Position numbers and translations under genes: made by a program. Under the pieces are notes generated by a model, which was given only the letters and a program-made list of their open reading frames with translations, was not told the origin of the DNA and did not search any database. A stretch of 15,071 bases of DNA, taken from contig DBLQ01000090.1 of NCBI GenBank assembly GCA_002297505.1, positions 1-15,071 on the forward strand, given 5' to 3'. Source of the stretch: Flavobacteriales bacterium UBA720. Lineage in GTDB: Bacteria > Bacteroidota > Bacteroidia > Flavobacteriales > Weeksellaceae. Below, one piece after another: positions 6,924-13,842 of the stretch (the stretch's first letter is position 1; every line of letters starts with the position of its first letter).

Positions 6924-7496
6924 TTAATTTTGATAGGATTTCAGTTCATCCAAAGCAATATTCAGTTTCAAGACGTTGATTTTTTCTGTTCCGAAGATTC
7001 CCAGAAAAGGTTTTTCTGTATTGGATGCGATTAATTTCTCAATTTGATTTTCATCAAGATTTCTGATTTTACCAATTCGTTTAGCTTGAACTTGAGCAGC
7101 CTGAACAGAAATGTTCGGATCCAATCCGCTTCCGCTGGCAGTTACCAGATCAGACGGGATTTCTGATTTTTTAGCGTCCGGATTATGTTTCAAAAAGTTA
7201 TCGATTCTTTCCTGAACGGTTTTAAGATAATCCGGATTGTTCGGGCCTTTGTTGCTTCCTCCGGCGCCTGCTGAATTATAATCCACAGCCGAAGGCCGAG
7301 ACCAGAAATACCGATCCTCATCGAATTTCTGACCGATATTACCATAATATTTTTTGTTGTTAAAAGTCAGGATCTCGCCTTTTCCATTGTTAGGAGCGAA
7401 CTGGGCGATTCCAAAAATTATTAATGTGTAAAATCCAGCGAAAAACACAAGACAAACAGCTGTAAGTCTGATGGCTGGCAATAGGTATTGTTTCAT
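6924..7496 (-). CDS. kdpC: K+-transporting ATPase subunit KdpC
   Basis: A 190-aa protein of usual KdpC length. One N-terminal transmembrane segment (about 8-31) anchors a periplasmic domain. Family signatures are RYFWSRPSAVDYNSAGAGGS (about residues 62-81) and DLVTASGSGLDPNISVQAA (about 116-134). KdpC is the small subunit of the KdpFABC pump; it sits next to KdpA and supports assembly and ATP affinity. It is separated from kdpB by 162 bases that hold a palindromic repeat, an unusually long gap within a kdp operon, and is followed after 4 bases by the barrel gene. Confidence 0.96.
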   Translation of the reverse strand: MKQYLLPAIRLTAVCLVFFAGFYTLIIFGIAQFAPNNGKGEILTFNNKKYYGNIGQKFDEDRYFWSRPSAVDYNSAGAGGSNKGPNNPDYLKTVQERIDNFLKHNPDAKKSEIPSDLVTASGSGLDPNISVQAAQVQAKRIGKIRNLDENQIEKLIASNTEKPFLGIFGTEKINVLKLNIALDELKSYQN

Positions 7497-7520
7497 TGTA
7501 AAAGAATTTATTTTAGTAAG

Positions 7521-7660
7521 ATGTTAGAAGTCAGATGTGAGAAATTAGATGATGGTGTAAGTGATTAACTTTCAGAATATTTTAATGTTATTACTTTTAA
7601 TCCTAAAGTCTAAACAGCACATTCGCCACTTTTCACTTCTAACCTCTCACTTCTCACTCT
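7521..7660. repeat. Palindromic low-complexity repeat in the kdpB-kdpC gap
   Basis: GTTAGAAGT (7523-7531) is matched exactly by its reverse complement ACTTCTAAC (7635-7643). Around these cores, the left side has AGTCAGATGTGAGAAATTAG and the right side CTCTCACTTCTCACTCT, so the arms are made of degenerate GAAGT/GAG words. The arms are about 100 bases apart. The right arm reaches into the kdpB stop codon (7659-7661). The same core word occurs at 11444 and inside kdpB at 9318. This looks like a dispersed repeat family rather than a terminator. Confidence 0.65.
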
Positions 7661-9716
7661 AAAAAAAGAATGACACCAAAAGGTCAATGATTTTTATTCC
7701 GATGAAAGGAATCAAGACGCCTCCCAGACCGTAGATCAAAAGATTTCTTCTGAGCAATGCGCTGGCGCCGATGGGCTTGTAGTCCACACCTTTCAGTGCA
7801 AGCGGAATCAGCATCGGAATAACAATCGCATTGAAAATTACTGCTGATAGGATGGCAGTTTCTGGTGAATGCAGGTTCATAACATTAAGTCCTTGAAGAG
7901 CCGGAATTGACGCGATGAACAAGGCCGGAACAATCGCGAAATATTTCGCAACATCATTGGCAATACTGAATGTGGTCAAAGTTCCGCGCGTCATCAAAAG
8001 CTGTTTTCCGATTTCCACGATTTCAATCAGTTTGGTTGGATCGTTGTCCAGGTCTACCATATTTCCGGCTTCTTTCGCGGCCTGCGTTCCGCTGTTCATT
8101 GCTACACCGACATCGGCTTGCGCGAGTGCGGGCGCATCATTGGTGCCGTCGCCCATCATCGCTACCAAACGACCTTCGGACTGTTCTTTTTTGATGTAAT
8201 TCATCTTATCCTCTGGTTTGGCTTCAGCGATAAAATCATCGACACCCGCTTTTTCGGCGATATATTTGGCGGTCAAAGGATTGTCACCGGTCACCATTAC
8301 GGTTTTGATTCCCATTTTTCTCAATCGCTCAAATCGTTCCTGAATGCCTGGTTTGATGATGTCCTGAAGTTCCACAACACCTAAAACTTTTTCGTTTTCC
8401 GAAACCACTAACGGTGTTCCTCCGTTACTCGAAATTGTTTTAACCGCTGCCTCTGTTTCTTTCGGAAATGAATTTCCTGCTTTCTCCACCAGATTTCGGA
8501 TGGCATCAGAAGCGCCTTTTCGAACTCTGACATTATCGAAATTGACTCCAGAACTTCTCGTTTCCGCCGTAAACTTGATGAATTCCGAATTTTTGATTTC
8601 ATAAATCGAAGGATCTACGCCCGCAAGTTCTATGATGGATTTTCCTTCCGGTGTTTCATCTGCCATTGAACTTAATACAACAGCTTTGGTAAAATCTTTT
8701 TCATCGATGCCATCAGCCAAATGAAAATGCGTCGCTTTCCTATTTCCGATGGTGATGGTTCCGGTTTTATCCAACAAGAGAACATCCACATCTCCAGCAG
8801 TTTCCACGGCTTTTCCACTTTTTGTGATGACGTTGGCGCGCAAAGCTCTATCCATTCCGGCAATTCCGATGGCTGACAATAATCCGCCAATAGTAGTTGG
8901 AATCAAGCAAACAAATAATGAAATGAAAGCGGCAATTGTAATTGGTGTATGCGCATAATCTCCAAATGGCTTTAAAGTGACTGTCACGATGATGAAAACT
9001 AAAGTAAATCCTGCCAACAAAATGGTTAAAGCAATTTCGTTGGGTGTTTTTTGTCTGGAAGCGCCTTCTACCAAAGCAATCATTTTATCCAAAAAACTTT
9101 CGCCCGGTTCGGTGGTTACTTTTACTTTGATCCTGTCGGACAGAACTTTTGTTCCGCCAGTCACACTGCTTTTGTCGCCGCCGGATTCGCGGATCACCGG
9201 TGCACTCTCACCTGTGATGGCACTTTCGTCAATGGTGGCAAGACCTTCGATAATTTCTCCGTCGGAGGGAATGATATCGCCAGGTTCGCATAGAAATACA
9301 TCGCCTTTTTTTAATGAGTTAGAAGTGGTCAGCACAATATCAGAAGGCTCTAGTGCGAATAGACTTTTTACATTCAACATCTCACTTTTCACCATTTTTG
9401 CGGGCGTTTCTTCCCTTGTTTTTCTGAGAGAATCTGCTTGCGCTTTTCCTCTCGCTTCGGCAATGGCTTCGGCAAAGTTGGCGAAAAGCAAAGTGACGAA
9501 GAGAACTGCTGTCACAACCAGATTGTAGATCAGACTTCCCTGATTTTCTTCGCCCAAAGCAATCCAGACACAGACGCCAGCCATTACAATGGTGCCCACC
9601 CAAACCATAAACATTACCGGATTGCGGAACATCTTTGAAGGATTAAGTTTTATAAATGATTGTTTCAAAGCCTCGTTTACGAGTTCTTTCTGAAACAAGT
9701 TGTTGTTTTCTTTCAT
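7659..9716 (-). CDS. kdpB: K+-transporting P-type ATPase subunit KdpB
   Basis: A 685-aa P-type ATPase that hydrolyses ATP to drive K+ uptake through KdpA. Motifs in order: RNPVMFMVWVG (31-41), TGES in the actuator domain (168-171), IPTT in the membrane core (272-275), phosphorylation site DKTGT (D316), MVTGDNPLTA and MMGDGTNDAPAL near the hinge, and C-terminal membrane helices. S171 corresponds to the inhibitory phosphorylation serine S162 of the E. coli enzyme. Between the second helix and TGES it is about 9 residues longer than E. coli KdpB as I recall it. That extra length falls where residues 109-133 are encoded by a repeat-like palindrome (9318-9392). The gene begins 12 bases after kdpA, so the two are coupled. 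Confidence 0.98.
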   Translation of the reverse strand: MKENNNLFQKELVNEALKQSFIKLNPSKMFRNPVMFMVWVGTIVMAGVCVWIALGEENQGSLIYNLVVTAVLFVTLLFANFAEAIAEARGKAQADSLRKTREETPAKMVKSEMLNVKSLFALEPSDIVLTTSNSLKKGDVFLCEPGDIIPSDGEIIEGLATIDESAITGESAPVIRESGGDKSSVTGGTKVLSDRIKVKVTTEPGESFLDKMIALVEGASRQKTPNEIALTILLAGFTLVFIIVTVTLKPFGDYAHTPITIAAFISLFVCLIPTTIGGLLSAIGIAGMDRALRANVITKSGKAVETAGDVDVLLLDKTGTITIGNRKATHFHLADGIDEKDFTKAVVLSSMADETPEGKSIIELAGVDPSIYEIKNSEFIKFTAETRSSGVNFDNVRVRKGASDAIRNLVEKAGNSFPKETEAAVKTISSNGGTPLVVSENEKVLGVVELQDIIKPGIQERFERLRKMGIKTVMVTGDNPLTAKYIAEKAGVDDFIAEAKPEDKMNYIKKEQSEGRLVAMMGDGTNDAPALAQADVGVAMNSGTQAAKEAGNMVDLDNDPTKLIEIVEIGKQLLMTRGTLTTFSIANDVAKYFAIVPALFIASIPALQGLNVMNLHSPETAILSAVIFNAIVIPMLIPLALKGVDYKPIGASALLRRNLLIYGLGGVLIPFIGIKIIDLLVSFFF
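9318..9392. repeat. Repeat-like palindrome translated in frame inside kdpB
   Basis: On the plus strand GTTAGAAGTGGTCAG begins at 9318, and CATCTCACTTTTCAC ends at 9392. These are the same words that build the repeats in the kdpA-kdpF and kdpB-kdpC gaps, including the core GTTAGAAGT in the same orientation. Here they are read on the minus strand as KdpB residues V109 to N133 (VKSEMLNVKSLFALEPSDIV, then LTTSN). This is a stretch where the family varies in length. Confidence 0.55.
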
Positions 9717-9728
9717 TACTGATAAAAA

Positions 9729-11426
9729 TTAAATTGAAAAATATTCTGCAAGCGGACCCAGAGCCAAAGCTGGAAAGAATGATAATGCGGCAACCAGTGC
9801 GATGACCGCAAAAACCATTAATCCAAATGTGGAAGTATCGGTTTTCAAAGTTCCGGCACTTTCCGGAATGTATTTTTTAGCGGCTAAACTTCCTGCGATG
9901 GCTACAGGACCAATGATTGGGAGATATCTTGCCATCAGCATCACAACTCCGCAAGCGATATTCCAGAACGGCGTGTTATCGCCCAGACCTTCGAAGCCGC
10001 TTCCATTGTTGGCGCTCGAAGAGGTGAATTCATATAACATTTCGCTGAAACCGTGGAAACCGGGATTGTTGAGCCAACTGGCGTAAGCTTCGGGATTATT
10101 GGCATAGGTATAACTTGCGATGGCCGTGCCTGCGAGAATCAACAACGGGTGAAGAAGCGCGATCATCATTGCGATTTTCATTTCCTTAGCTTCAATTTTT
10201 TTTCCGAGGAATTCTGGCGTTCTGCCGACCATCAATCCACTGATGAAGACAGCGAGAATAATAAATATATAGAAATTGAGAAACCCAACACCAACACCAC
10301 CGTAGAAACAGTTGACCATCATTCCGAGCAGTTGATTCATTCCACTAATCGGCATAAAACTGTCGTGCATAGAATTGATACTTCCTGTTGAGATCACCGT
10401 GGTAGCGATGCTCCAATAAGCCGAAGCCGCAGAACCGAAGCGGATTTCTTTGCCTTCCATATTTCCCATCGTCTGAGAAATGCCCATATCGGAAATCGCC
10501 GGGTTGCCGCCTGTTTCAGAAATGACCGTTGGAATCATTAACAATAAAAAACCAATCGTCATTACACCAAAAATCGTCCAGGCGAGTTTTCTTCTTTTTA
10601 GGACATAGCCCATTGCGAAAATCATTGCCAATGGAATCAGCATTTGGGTAACGATTTCGACGATGTTGGTGCAATAATTAGGATTCTCCAGGGGATGCGC
10701 AGAGTTAGGTCCGAAAAAACCGCCGCCGTTAGTTCCCAGATGTTTGATGGCCACAAATGCCGCGACCGGACCACGACTCACTTCGACTTTGTCACCTTGA
10801 AGATTGACTACAGAATCTTTACCTTCAAAAGTCATCGGAGTTCCGTTGAATGCTAAAAGAGAAGCTACTAAAACAGCTATTGGAAACAAAATCCTGGTAC
10901 AGCTTCTCACAAAAAAGAAGTAGAAATTGCCGAGTTTTTTAGTCGTTCTTTCCTTCATTGCCGTAAATACGACCGCGGCAGCTGCCATTCCGCAACCTGC
11001 ACTGATGAATTGCCAAAGCATCAAGGTCAATTGTCCTAAATAAGACATTCCGGTTTCGCCAGAATAATGCTGAAGATTGGTGTTACATACAAAGCTTACT
11101 GCTGTGTTAAAGGCCAGATCGCCGCTCATTGATGGATTGTTATCCGGATTCATCGGCAGCCAAGCCATATTGGTAAGGACGAACATTGCGACTAAAAACC
11201 AAACCAAATTGATGGTCAGCAATGCGAGTAGATGCTGTTTCCAGTTCATTTCTTTTTCAGGATTGATGCCCGAAAGTTTGTAGAAAATTTGGTCTATTGG
11301 ATTTAAAATTTTATCCAGCCATGTTTTCTTGTTGCTGAATATTTTACCGATGTACCGTCCCAAAGGTATCGCGAGAGATACGGTAACTAGAAACATTAAT
11401 ATAATTCCTAAAATTTCTGTGTTCAT
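9729..11426 (-). CDS. kdpA: K+-transporting ATPase subunit KdpA
   Basis: The 565-aa channel-like subunit that selects and translocates K+. The four pore-loop regions are visible: CNTNLQHYSGE (114-124), GTNGGGFFGPNSAHP (231-245), STGSINSMHDSF (346-357) and TSSSANNGSGFEG (468-480), each with a filter glycine. Multiple hydrophobic helices flank them (superfamily of K+ transporters). Length is normal. The ATG at 11426 starts MNTEILGIILMF. kdpF lies 88 bases upstream with a palindromic repeat between; kdpB follows after 12 bases. Confidence 0.98.
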   Translation of the reverse strand: MNTEILGIILMFLVTVSLAIPLGRYIGKIFSNKKTWLDKILNPIDQIFYKLSGINPEKEMNWKQHLLALLTINLVWFLVAMFVLTNMAWLPMNPDNNPSMSGDLAFNTAVSFVCNTNLQHYSGETGMSYLGQLTLMLWQFISAGCGMAAAAVVFTAMKERTTKKLGNFYFFFVRSCTRILFPIAVLVASLLAFNGTPMTFEGKDSVVNLQGDKVEVSRGPVAAFVAIKHLGTNGGGFFGPNSAHPLENPNYCTNIVEIVTQMLIPLAMIFAMGYVLKRRKLAWTIFGVMTIGFLLLMIPTVISETGGNPAISDMGISQTMGNMEGKEIRFGSAASAYWSIATTVISTGSINSMHDSFMPISGMNQLLGMMVNCFYGGVGVGFLNFYIFIILAVFISGLMVGRTPEFLGKKIEAKEMKIAMMIALLHPLLILAGTAIASYTYANNPEAYASWLNNPGFHGFSEMLYEFTSSSANNGSGFEGLGDNTPFWNIACGVVMLMARYLPIIGPVAIAGSLAAKKYIPESAGTLKTDTSTFGLMVFAVIALVAALSFFPALALGPLAEYFSI

Positions 11427-11443
11427 TTTTTTATTTGTTATGT

Positions 11444-11517
11444 GTTAGAAGTGAGAAGTCAGAGGTAAAGAGAATAATAGACCTCTAACTTTTAACCTTT
11501 TACTTTTCACTTTGTTA
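11444..11517. repeat. Palindromic low-complexity repeat in the kdpF-kdpA gap
   Basis: The left arm begins GTTAGAAGTGAGAAGTCAG (11444) and ends AGAGGT (11461-11466). The right arm begins ACCTCT (11481-11486) and continues AACTTTTAACC and TACTTTTCACTTTGTTA. The inner six bases pair exactly and the outer parts imperfectly. The right arm ends in the kdpF stop codon (11515-11517). It shares GTTAGAAGT with the repeats at 7523 and 9318. Folded RNA could affect kdpA translation relative to kdpF. Confidence 0.65.
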
Positions 11518-11592
11518 AAATTTTTCCGGTTTTACGAGCACGTAACACATATATGCGAAAACGGCGAGGGCGATGATGAATAAAACGGTCAT
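11515..11592 (-). CDS. kdpF: K+-transporting ATPase subunit KdpF
   Basis: A 25-aa peptide starting MTVLFIIALAVFAYMCYVL and ending VKPEKF. It is one hydrophobic transmembrane segment followed by a charged tail. Size, single span, the P-E-x-F ending and the place just before kdpA are all typical of KdpF, which stabilises the KdpABC complex from within the membrane. Its ATG overlaps the TGA of the 26-aa peptide upstream (4-base ATGA overlap), showing tight translational coupling. Confidence 0.88.
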   Translation of the reverse strand: MTVLFIIALAVFAYMCYVLVKPEKF

Positions 11593-11669
11593 ATTTTTTC
11601 GAAGTATTGGACGGTTAAGAAAAAGAGGGCAAACAGAGCCAAGCCTGTGATGATTAAAATGGTTGTCAT
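11589..11669 (-). CDS. 26-aa single-span membrane peptide, KdpF-like
   Basis: The peptide starts MTTILIITGLALFALFFLTV and ends QYFEKI. It is one transmembrane span with a short aromatic/charged tail, and it resembles KdpF in size, start and hydrophobic pattern. Its stop codon overlaps the kdpF start by 4 bases. It could be a KdpF duplicate or a second small partner of the pump. I know no assigned function. The overlap and the operon position argue against chance. Confidence 0.65.
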   Translation of the reverse strand: MTTILIITGLALFALFFLTVQYFEKI

Positions 11670-11679
11670 TGTCTTGATA

Positions 11680-11814
11680 TTATGAAAATTGAATGATGGC
11701 TGCGACTATAAAAACACTGAGTATCACAGCAAGATTGACGATGAAAATCTGAAATTGGTGTCTGGAATTGGAAGCTTTCCATAACTCCCAATCTCTGTTG
11801 TATCGGTTTTTCAT
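11680..11814 (-). CDS. 44-aa small membrane protein at the head of the kdp operon
   Basis: The protein starts MKNRYNRDWELWKASNSRHQ (a charged, aromatic cytoplasmic head). One hydrophobic segment FQIFIVNLAVILSVFIVAAI follows (about residues 21-40), and it ends IQFS. The positive head suggests an N-in single-span protein. It lies 11 bases after the stop of the 119-aa protein and 10 bases before the 26-aa peptide, fitting one polycistronic unit. I do not recognise a family. It may be a pump accessory or regulator. Confidence 0.65.
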   Translation of the reverse strand: MKNRYNRDWELWKASNSRHQFQIFIVNLAVILSVFIVAAIIQFS

Positions 11815-11825
11815 TGGTTTTGATT

Positions 11826-12185
11826 TTATAATCCAGATTTGTAAACCTGGCGGAAATAAGCCTTCTGCAGACCGACAGGAATTTTCTCGAAGATGAGATC
11901 TTTGTAAACCCTATCGCAGGAAAAGATCATACGGTCCAGGGAATAAATAAAGATGGATTCTACCGCGTTTTTGAGGGTTTGGTCGCCTTTTCTATAGATT
12001 TCATTCATCTTGTTCAGACAATTGATCAGCATGATTTTATCTTTCCTTTGTATCAGTTTCTGGATTTGTTTTGTGAAAACGTTGATGACCATAAAAGAAT
12101 TTCTGGTCTTGTAGATTTCTTTGAACTCTTCTTCAAACTCAGGCGCAACTTTGATGATTTCCTGAATGGCTTCTGTGTGATTCAT
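11826..12185 (-). CDS. Conserved-looking helical protein, first gene of the kdp operon
   Basis: A 119-aa soluble, strongly helical and charged protein (MNHTEAIQEIIKVAPEFEEE at the start, QKAYFRQVYKSGL at the end). The repeated pattern IQKLIQRKDKIMLINCLNKM (about residues 41-60) with NAVESIFIYSLD looks like a helical bundle. No signal peptide, membrane span or catalytic motif is seen. From memory, similar proteins sit in front of kdp in other Bacteroidota and may belong to a DUF7674-type family; this was not checked. It is 11 bases upstream of the 44-aa gene and appears to open the operon, so a role in Kdp control or assembly is possible but unproven. Confidence 0.8.
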   Translation of the reverse strand: MNHTEAIQEIIKVAPEFEEEFKEIYKTRNSFMVINVFTKQIQKLIQRKDKIMLINCLNKMNEIYRKGDQTLKNAVESIFIYSLDRMIFSCDRVYKDLIFEKIPVGLQKAYFRQVYKSGL

Positions 12186-12292
12186 TTTTTGATTATTTTA
12201 AATCACTGATGCCAAGATGCATTCCCATTGTAATTTTATCAATTTAATCCAATGAATATCAATTGATTAAAAATTAAACTGAAATCCTGCGC
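12186..12292 (-). promoter_or_regulatory. Presumed kdp operon control region with TATCAATT direct repeats
   Basis: Between the terminator and the operon start are two direct repeats TATCAATT (12237-12244 and 12257-12264). They are 20 bases apart, about two helical turns, within very AT-rich DNA. Such spacing is common for activator sites. No exact TAnnTTTG was found. The closest sigma54-like sequence is TTGGCAT (12215-12209 on the minus strand), whose -12 half does not match. The true promoter is therefore not identified. Confidence 0.4.
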
Positions 12293-12325
12293 AAAAAAAA
12301 GCCTATCAAAATGATAGACTTTTTC
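12293..12325 (-). terminator. Rho-independent terminator after the response regulator gene
   Basis: Read on the minus strand, AGTCTATCA and TGATAGGCT form a stem with a loop of three Ts and one mismatch (T opposite G or C opposite A). It is followed by eight Ts. It is about 140 bases downstream of the regulator stop. The preceding A-run makes it potentially bidirectional, but no plus-strand gene is present. It insulates the kdp operon from read-through. Confidence 0.8.
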
Positions 12326-12464
12326 TCAATATGATAATGATGTTATCTTAAGTTTGTGCATTTTGCGGTTTTGATCGCAACATTTTTTATGAACTGAGAA
12401 TTTTAGAAAGGCAAAGAAGCAATGAATTGATTTGTAAGCTTATGTGTAGATGACTGAGTTAGGA

Positions 12465-13811
12465 TTATGAAATTTTATATTCGTCGATCTTACGATAAAG
12501 CGTTGCAATGCCAATCTCCAGCAAACGTGCCGCTTCAGCTTTGTTGCCTTTGGTGTAATTCAGCGTTTTTTGGATTTGGATTTTTTCTGCGCTTGCCAGT
12601 GAGAAAGCAGAAAAAGTCTTATTGATGGTTTCCAGGGTTGATGCTTGCTGCAAATCGATAGGGAGACTTTGCAATGATAGTTCAGAACTTTCCTCCAGGA
12701 TCACGCTTCTTTCAATCACATTCCGAAGTTCGCGGATGTTTCCTTTCCACGAATGTTTTTTCAACGCATTAAGATAATCATCAGAAATAGCATTGATTTT
12801 TTTTCCGATTTTTTGAGAGAATTTGATGAGGAAATAATGCGCTAATTCCGGTATATCAGACGTTCTGTCGCGTAACGATGGCAGAATGATGTTGAAAATA
12901 TTGATCCGATAAAACAAATCTTCCCGGAAGTTTCCATTGCCGATTTCCGTTTGCAAATCCCGGTTGGTCGCTGCGATAATCCGTACATTCACTTTCGTCG
13001 GTTTGCTGTCTCCGACTTTCAGAAACTCGCCGGATTCCAAGACACGGAGCAATTTGGCCTGCAAATCCAGAGGCATCTCTCCTATCTCATCCAGAAAAAC
13101 AGTGCCGTTATTAGCTTCTTCGAAAATTCCTTTTGAATCCTTCACCGCGCCCGTAAAAGCGCCCGCTTTGTGACCAAACAGTTCATTTTCCAACAATTCT
13201 TTGCTGAATGCCGAACAGTTGACTGCGACAAAATTCTCTCTATTCCGATGGCTTGCATTGTGAATGGCCTGCGCAAAAACCTCTTTTCCGGTTCCGGTCT
13301 CTCCGTTCAGCAAAACTGTAGCATCCGTAACAGCGACTTTTCTCGCAGAATCCATCGCGGACTGAATCAGTTTTGATTTTCCGATGACGTTGTCAAACGA
13401 TTGCTTGTTGTCCAACTGTTTTTCGAGCTGTAAAACCCTTTTATTGAGCGCGACTTTTTCCAAAGCTTTATAGACCAAAGGAATGATTTTGTTGTTGTCA
13501 TCACCTTTCGTAATGTAATCGAAAGCGCCATTTTTAATTGCCTGAACGCCATCGGGAATATTGCCGTAAGCCGTTAAAAGAATGACTTCCAAGGTTGGAT
13601 ATTTGTCTTTTATGATTTTGGAAAACTCGACGCCACTGCCGTCCGGAAGTTTCACATCGCTGATAACCACATCGATTTCCGAAACTTCGAGTCTCTTTTT
13701 TGCGTTTTTCAAATCAGAAGCCTGAAAAACTTCGAAGCCTTCCAGACTGATGATTCGTGACAATAATGTTCTGATTTTTTCTTCGTCGTCGATGATGAGG
13801 ATTTTGTTCAC
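12465..13811 (-). CDS. Sigma54-dependent NtrC-type response regulator of the kdp locus
   Basis: A 448-aa regulator. The receiver (1-118) has the acidic pocket D8/D9, phosphorylation site D52, T80 and K102. The AAA+ domain has Walker A GETGTGKE (170-177), sigma54 contact motif GAFTGA (217-222), Walker B TVFLDE (237-242), and FREDLFYRINIFNIILPSLRDR. The C-terminal Fis-type helix-turn-helix ends NKAEAARLLEIGIATLYRKI. It should activate sigma54 promoters when phosphorylated. In enterobacteria kdp is controlled by the OmpR-type KdpE; here this regulator, placed just upstream of the operon, is the likely output of the split KdpD/kinase pair. The start is a GTG at 13811, right where receiver domains begin (NKILIIDDEE). 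It follows pgl by 31 bases and ends in a terminator at 12293-12325. Confidence 0.93.
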   Translation of the reverse strand: MNKILIIDDEEKIRTLLSRIISLEGFEVFQASDLKNAKKRLEVSEIDVVISDVKLPDGSGVEFSKIIKDKYPTLEVILLTAYGNIPDGVQAIKNGAFDYITKGDDNNKIIPLVYKALEKVALNKRVLQLEKQLDNKQSFDNVIGKSKLIQSAMDSARKVAVTDATVLLNGETGTGKEVFAQAIHNASHRNRENFVAVNCSAFSKELLENELFGHKAGAFTGAVKDSKGIFEEANNGTVFLDEIGEMPLDLQAKLLRVLESGEFLKVGDSKPTKVNVRIIAATNRDLQTEIGNGNFREDLFYRINIFNIILPSLRDRTSDIPELAHYFLIKFSQKIGKKINAISDDYLNALKKHSWKGNIRELRNVIERSVILEESSELSLQSLPIDLQQASTLETINKTFSAFSLASAEKIQIQKTLNYTKGNKAEAARLLEIGIATLYRKIDEYKIS

Positions 13812-13828
13812 AGCTGGATTTTAAACCG

Positions 13829-13836
13829 CAAATTTA
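13829..13836 (-). promoter_or_regulatory. -7 promoter element before the response regulator gene
   Basis: On the minus strand TAAATTTG matches TAnnTTTG exactly, 17 bases before the GTG at 13811. It lies in the short gap after the pgl stop codon. A -33 TTG is not found at the usual spacing, so the promoter is incomplete. It could allow separate expression of the regulator besides read-through from zwf-pgl. Confidence 0.45.
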
Positions 13837-13842
13837 TGATAA

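Noticed and set aside
8977..9528. Long plus-strand ORF of 183 codons opposite kdpB
   Set aside because: It is a shadow of the strongly coding kdpB frame, with no recognisable domain.
12199..12215. Sigma54-like TTGGCAT on the minus strand before the 119-aa gene
   Set aside because: The -24 half fits, but the -12 half reads TTTA rather than TTGC, and transcription would start almost at the start codon.
12291..12303. GGC plus eight Ts plus GC on the minus strand as a sigma54 promoter
   Set aside because: The spacing between GG and GC is 9 rather than 10 bases, and the sequence is better explained as the terminator stem and its T-run.
12363..12380. TTGCG...CGCAA inverted repeat in the gap after the response regulator gene
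   Set aside because: A 5-bp stem with an 8-base loop is weak, and the stronger terminator at 12293-12325 explains the region.
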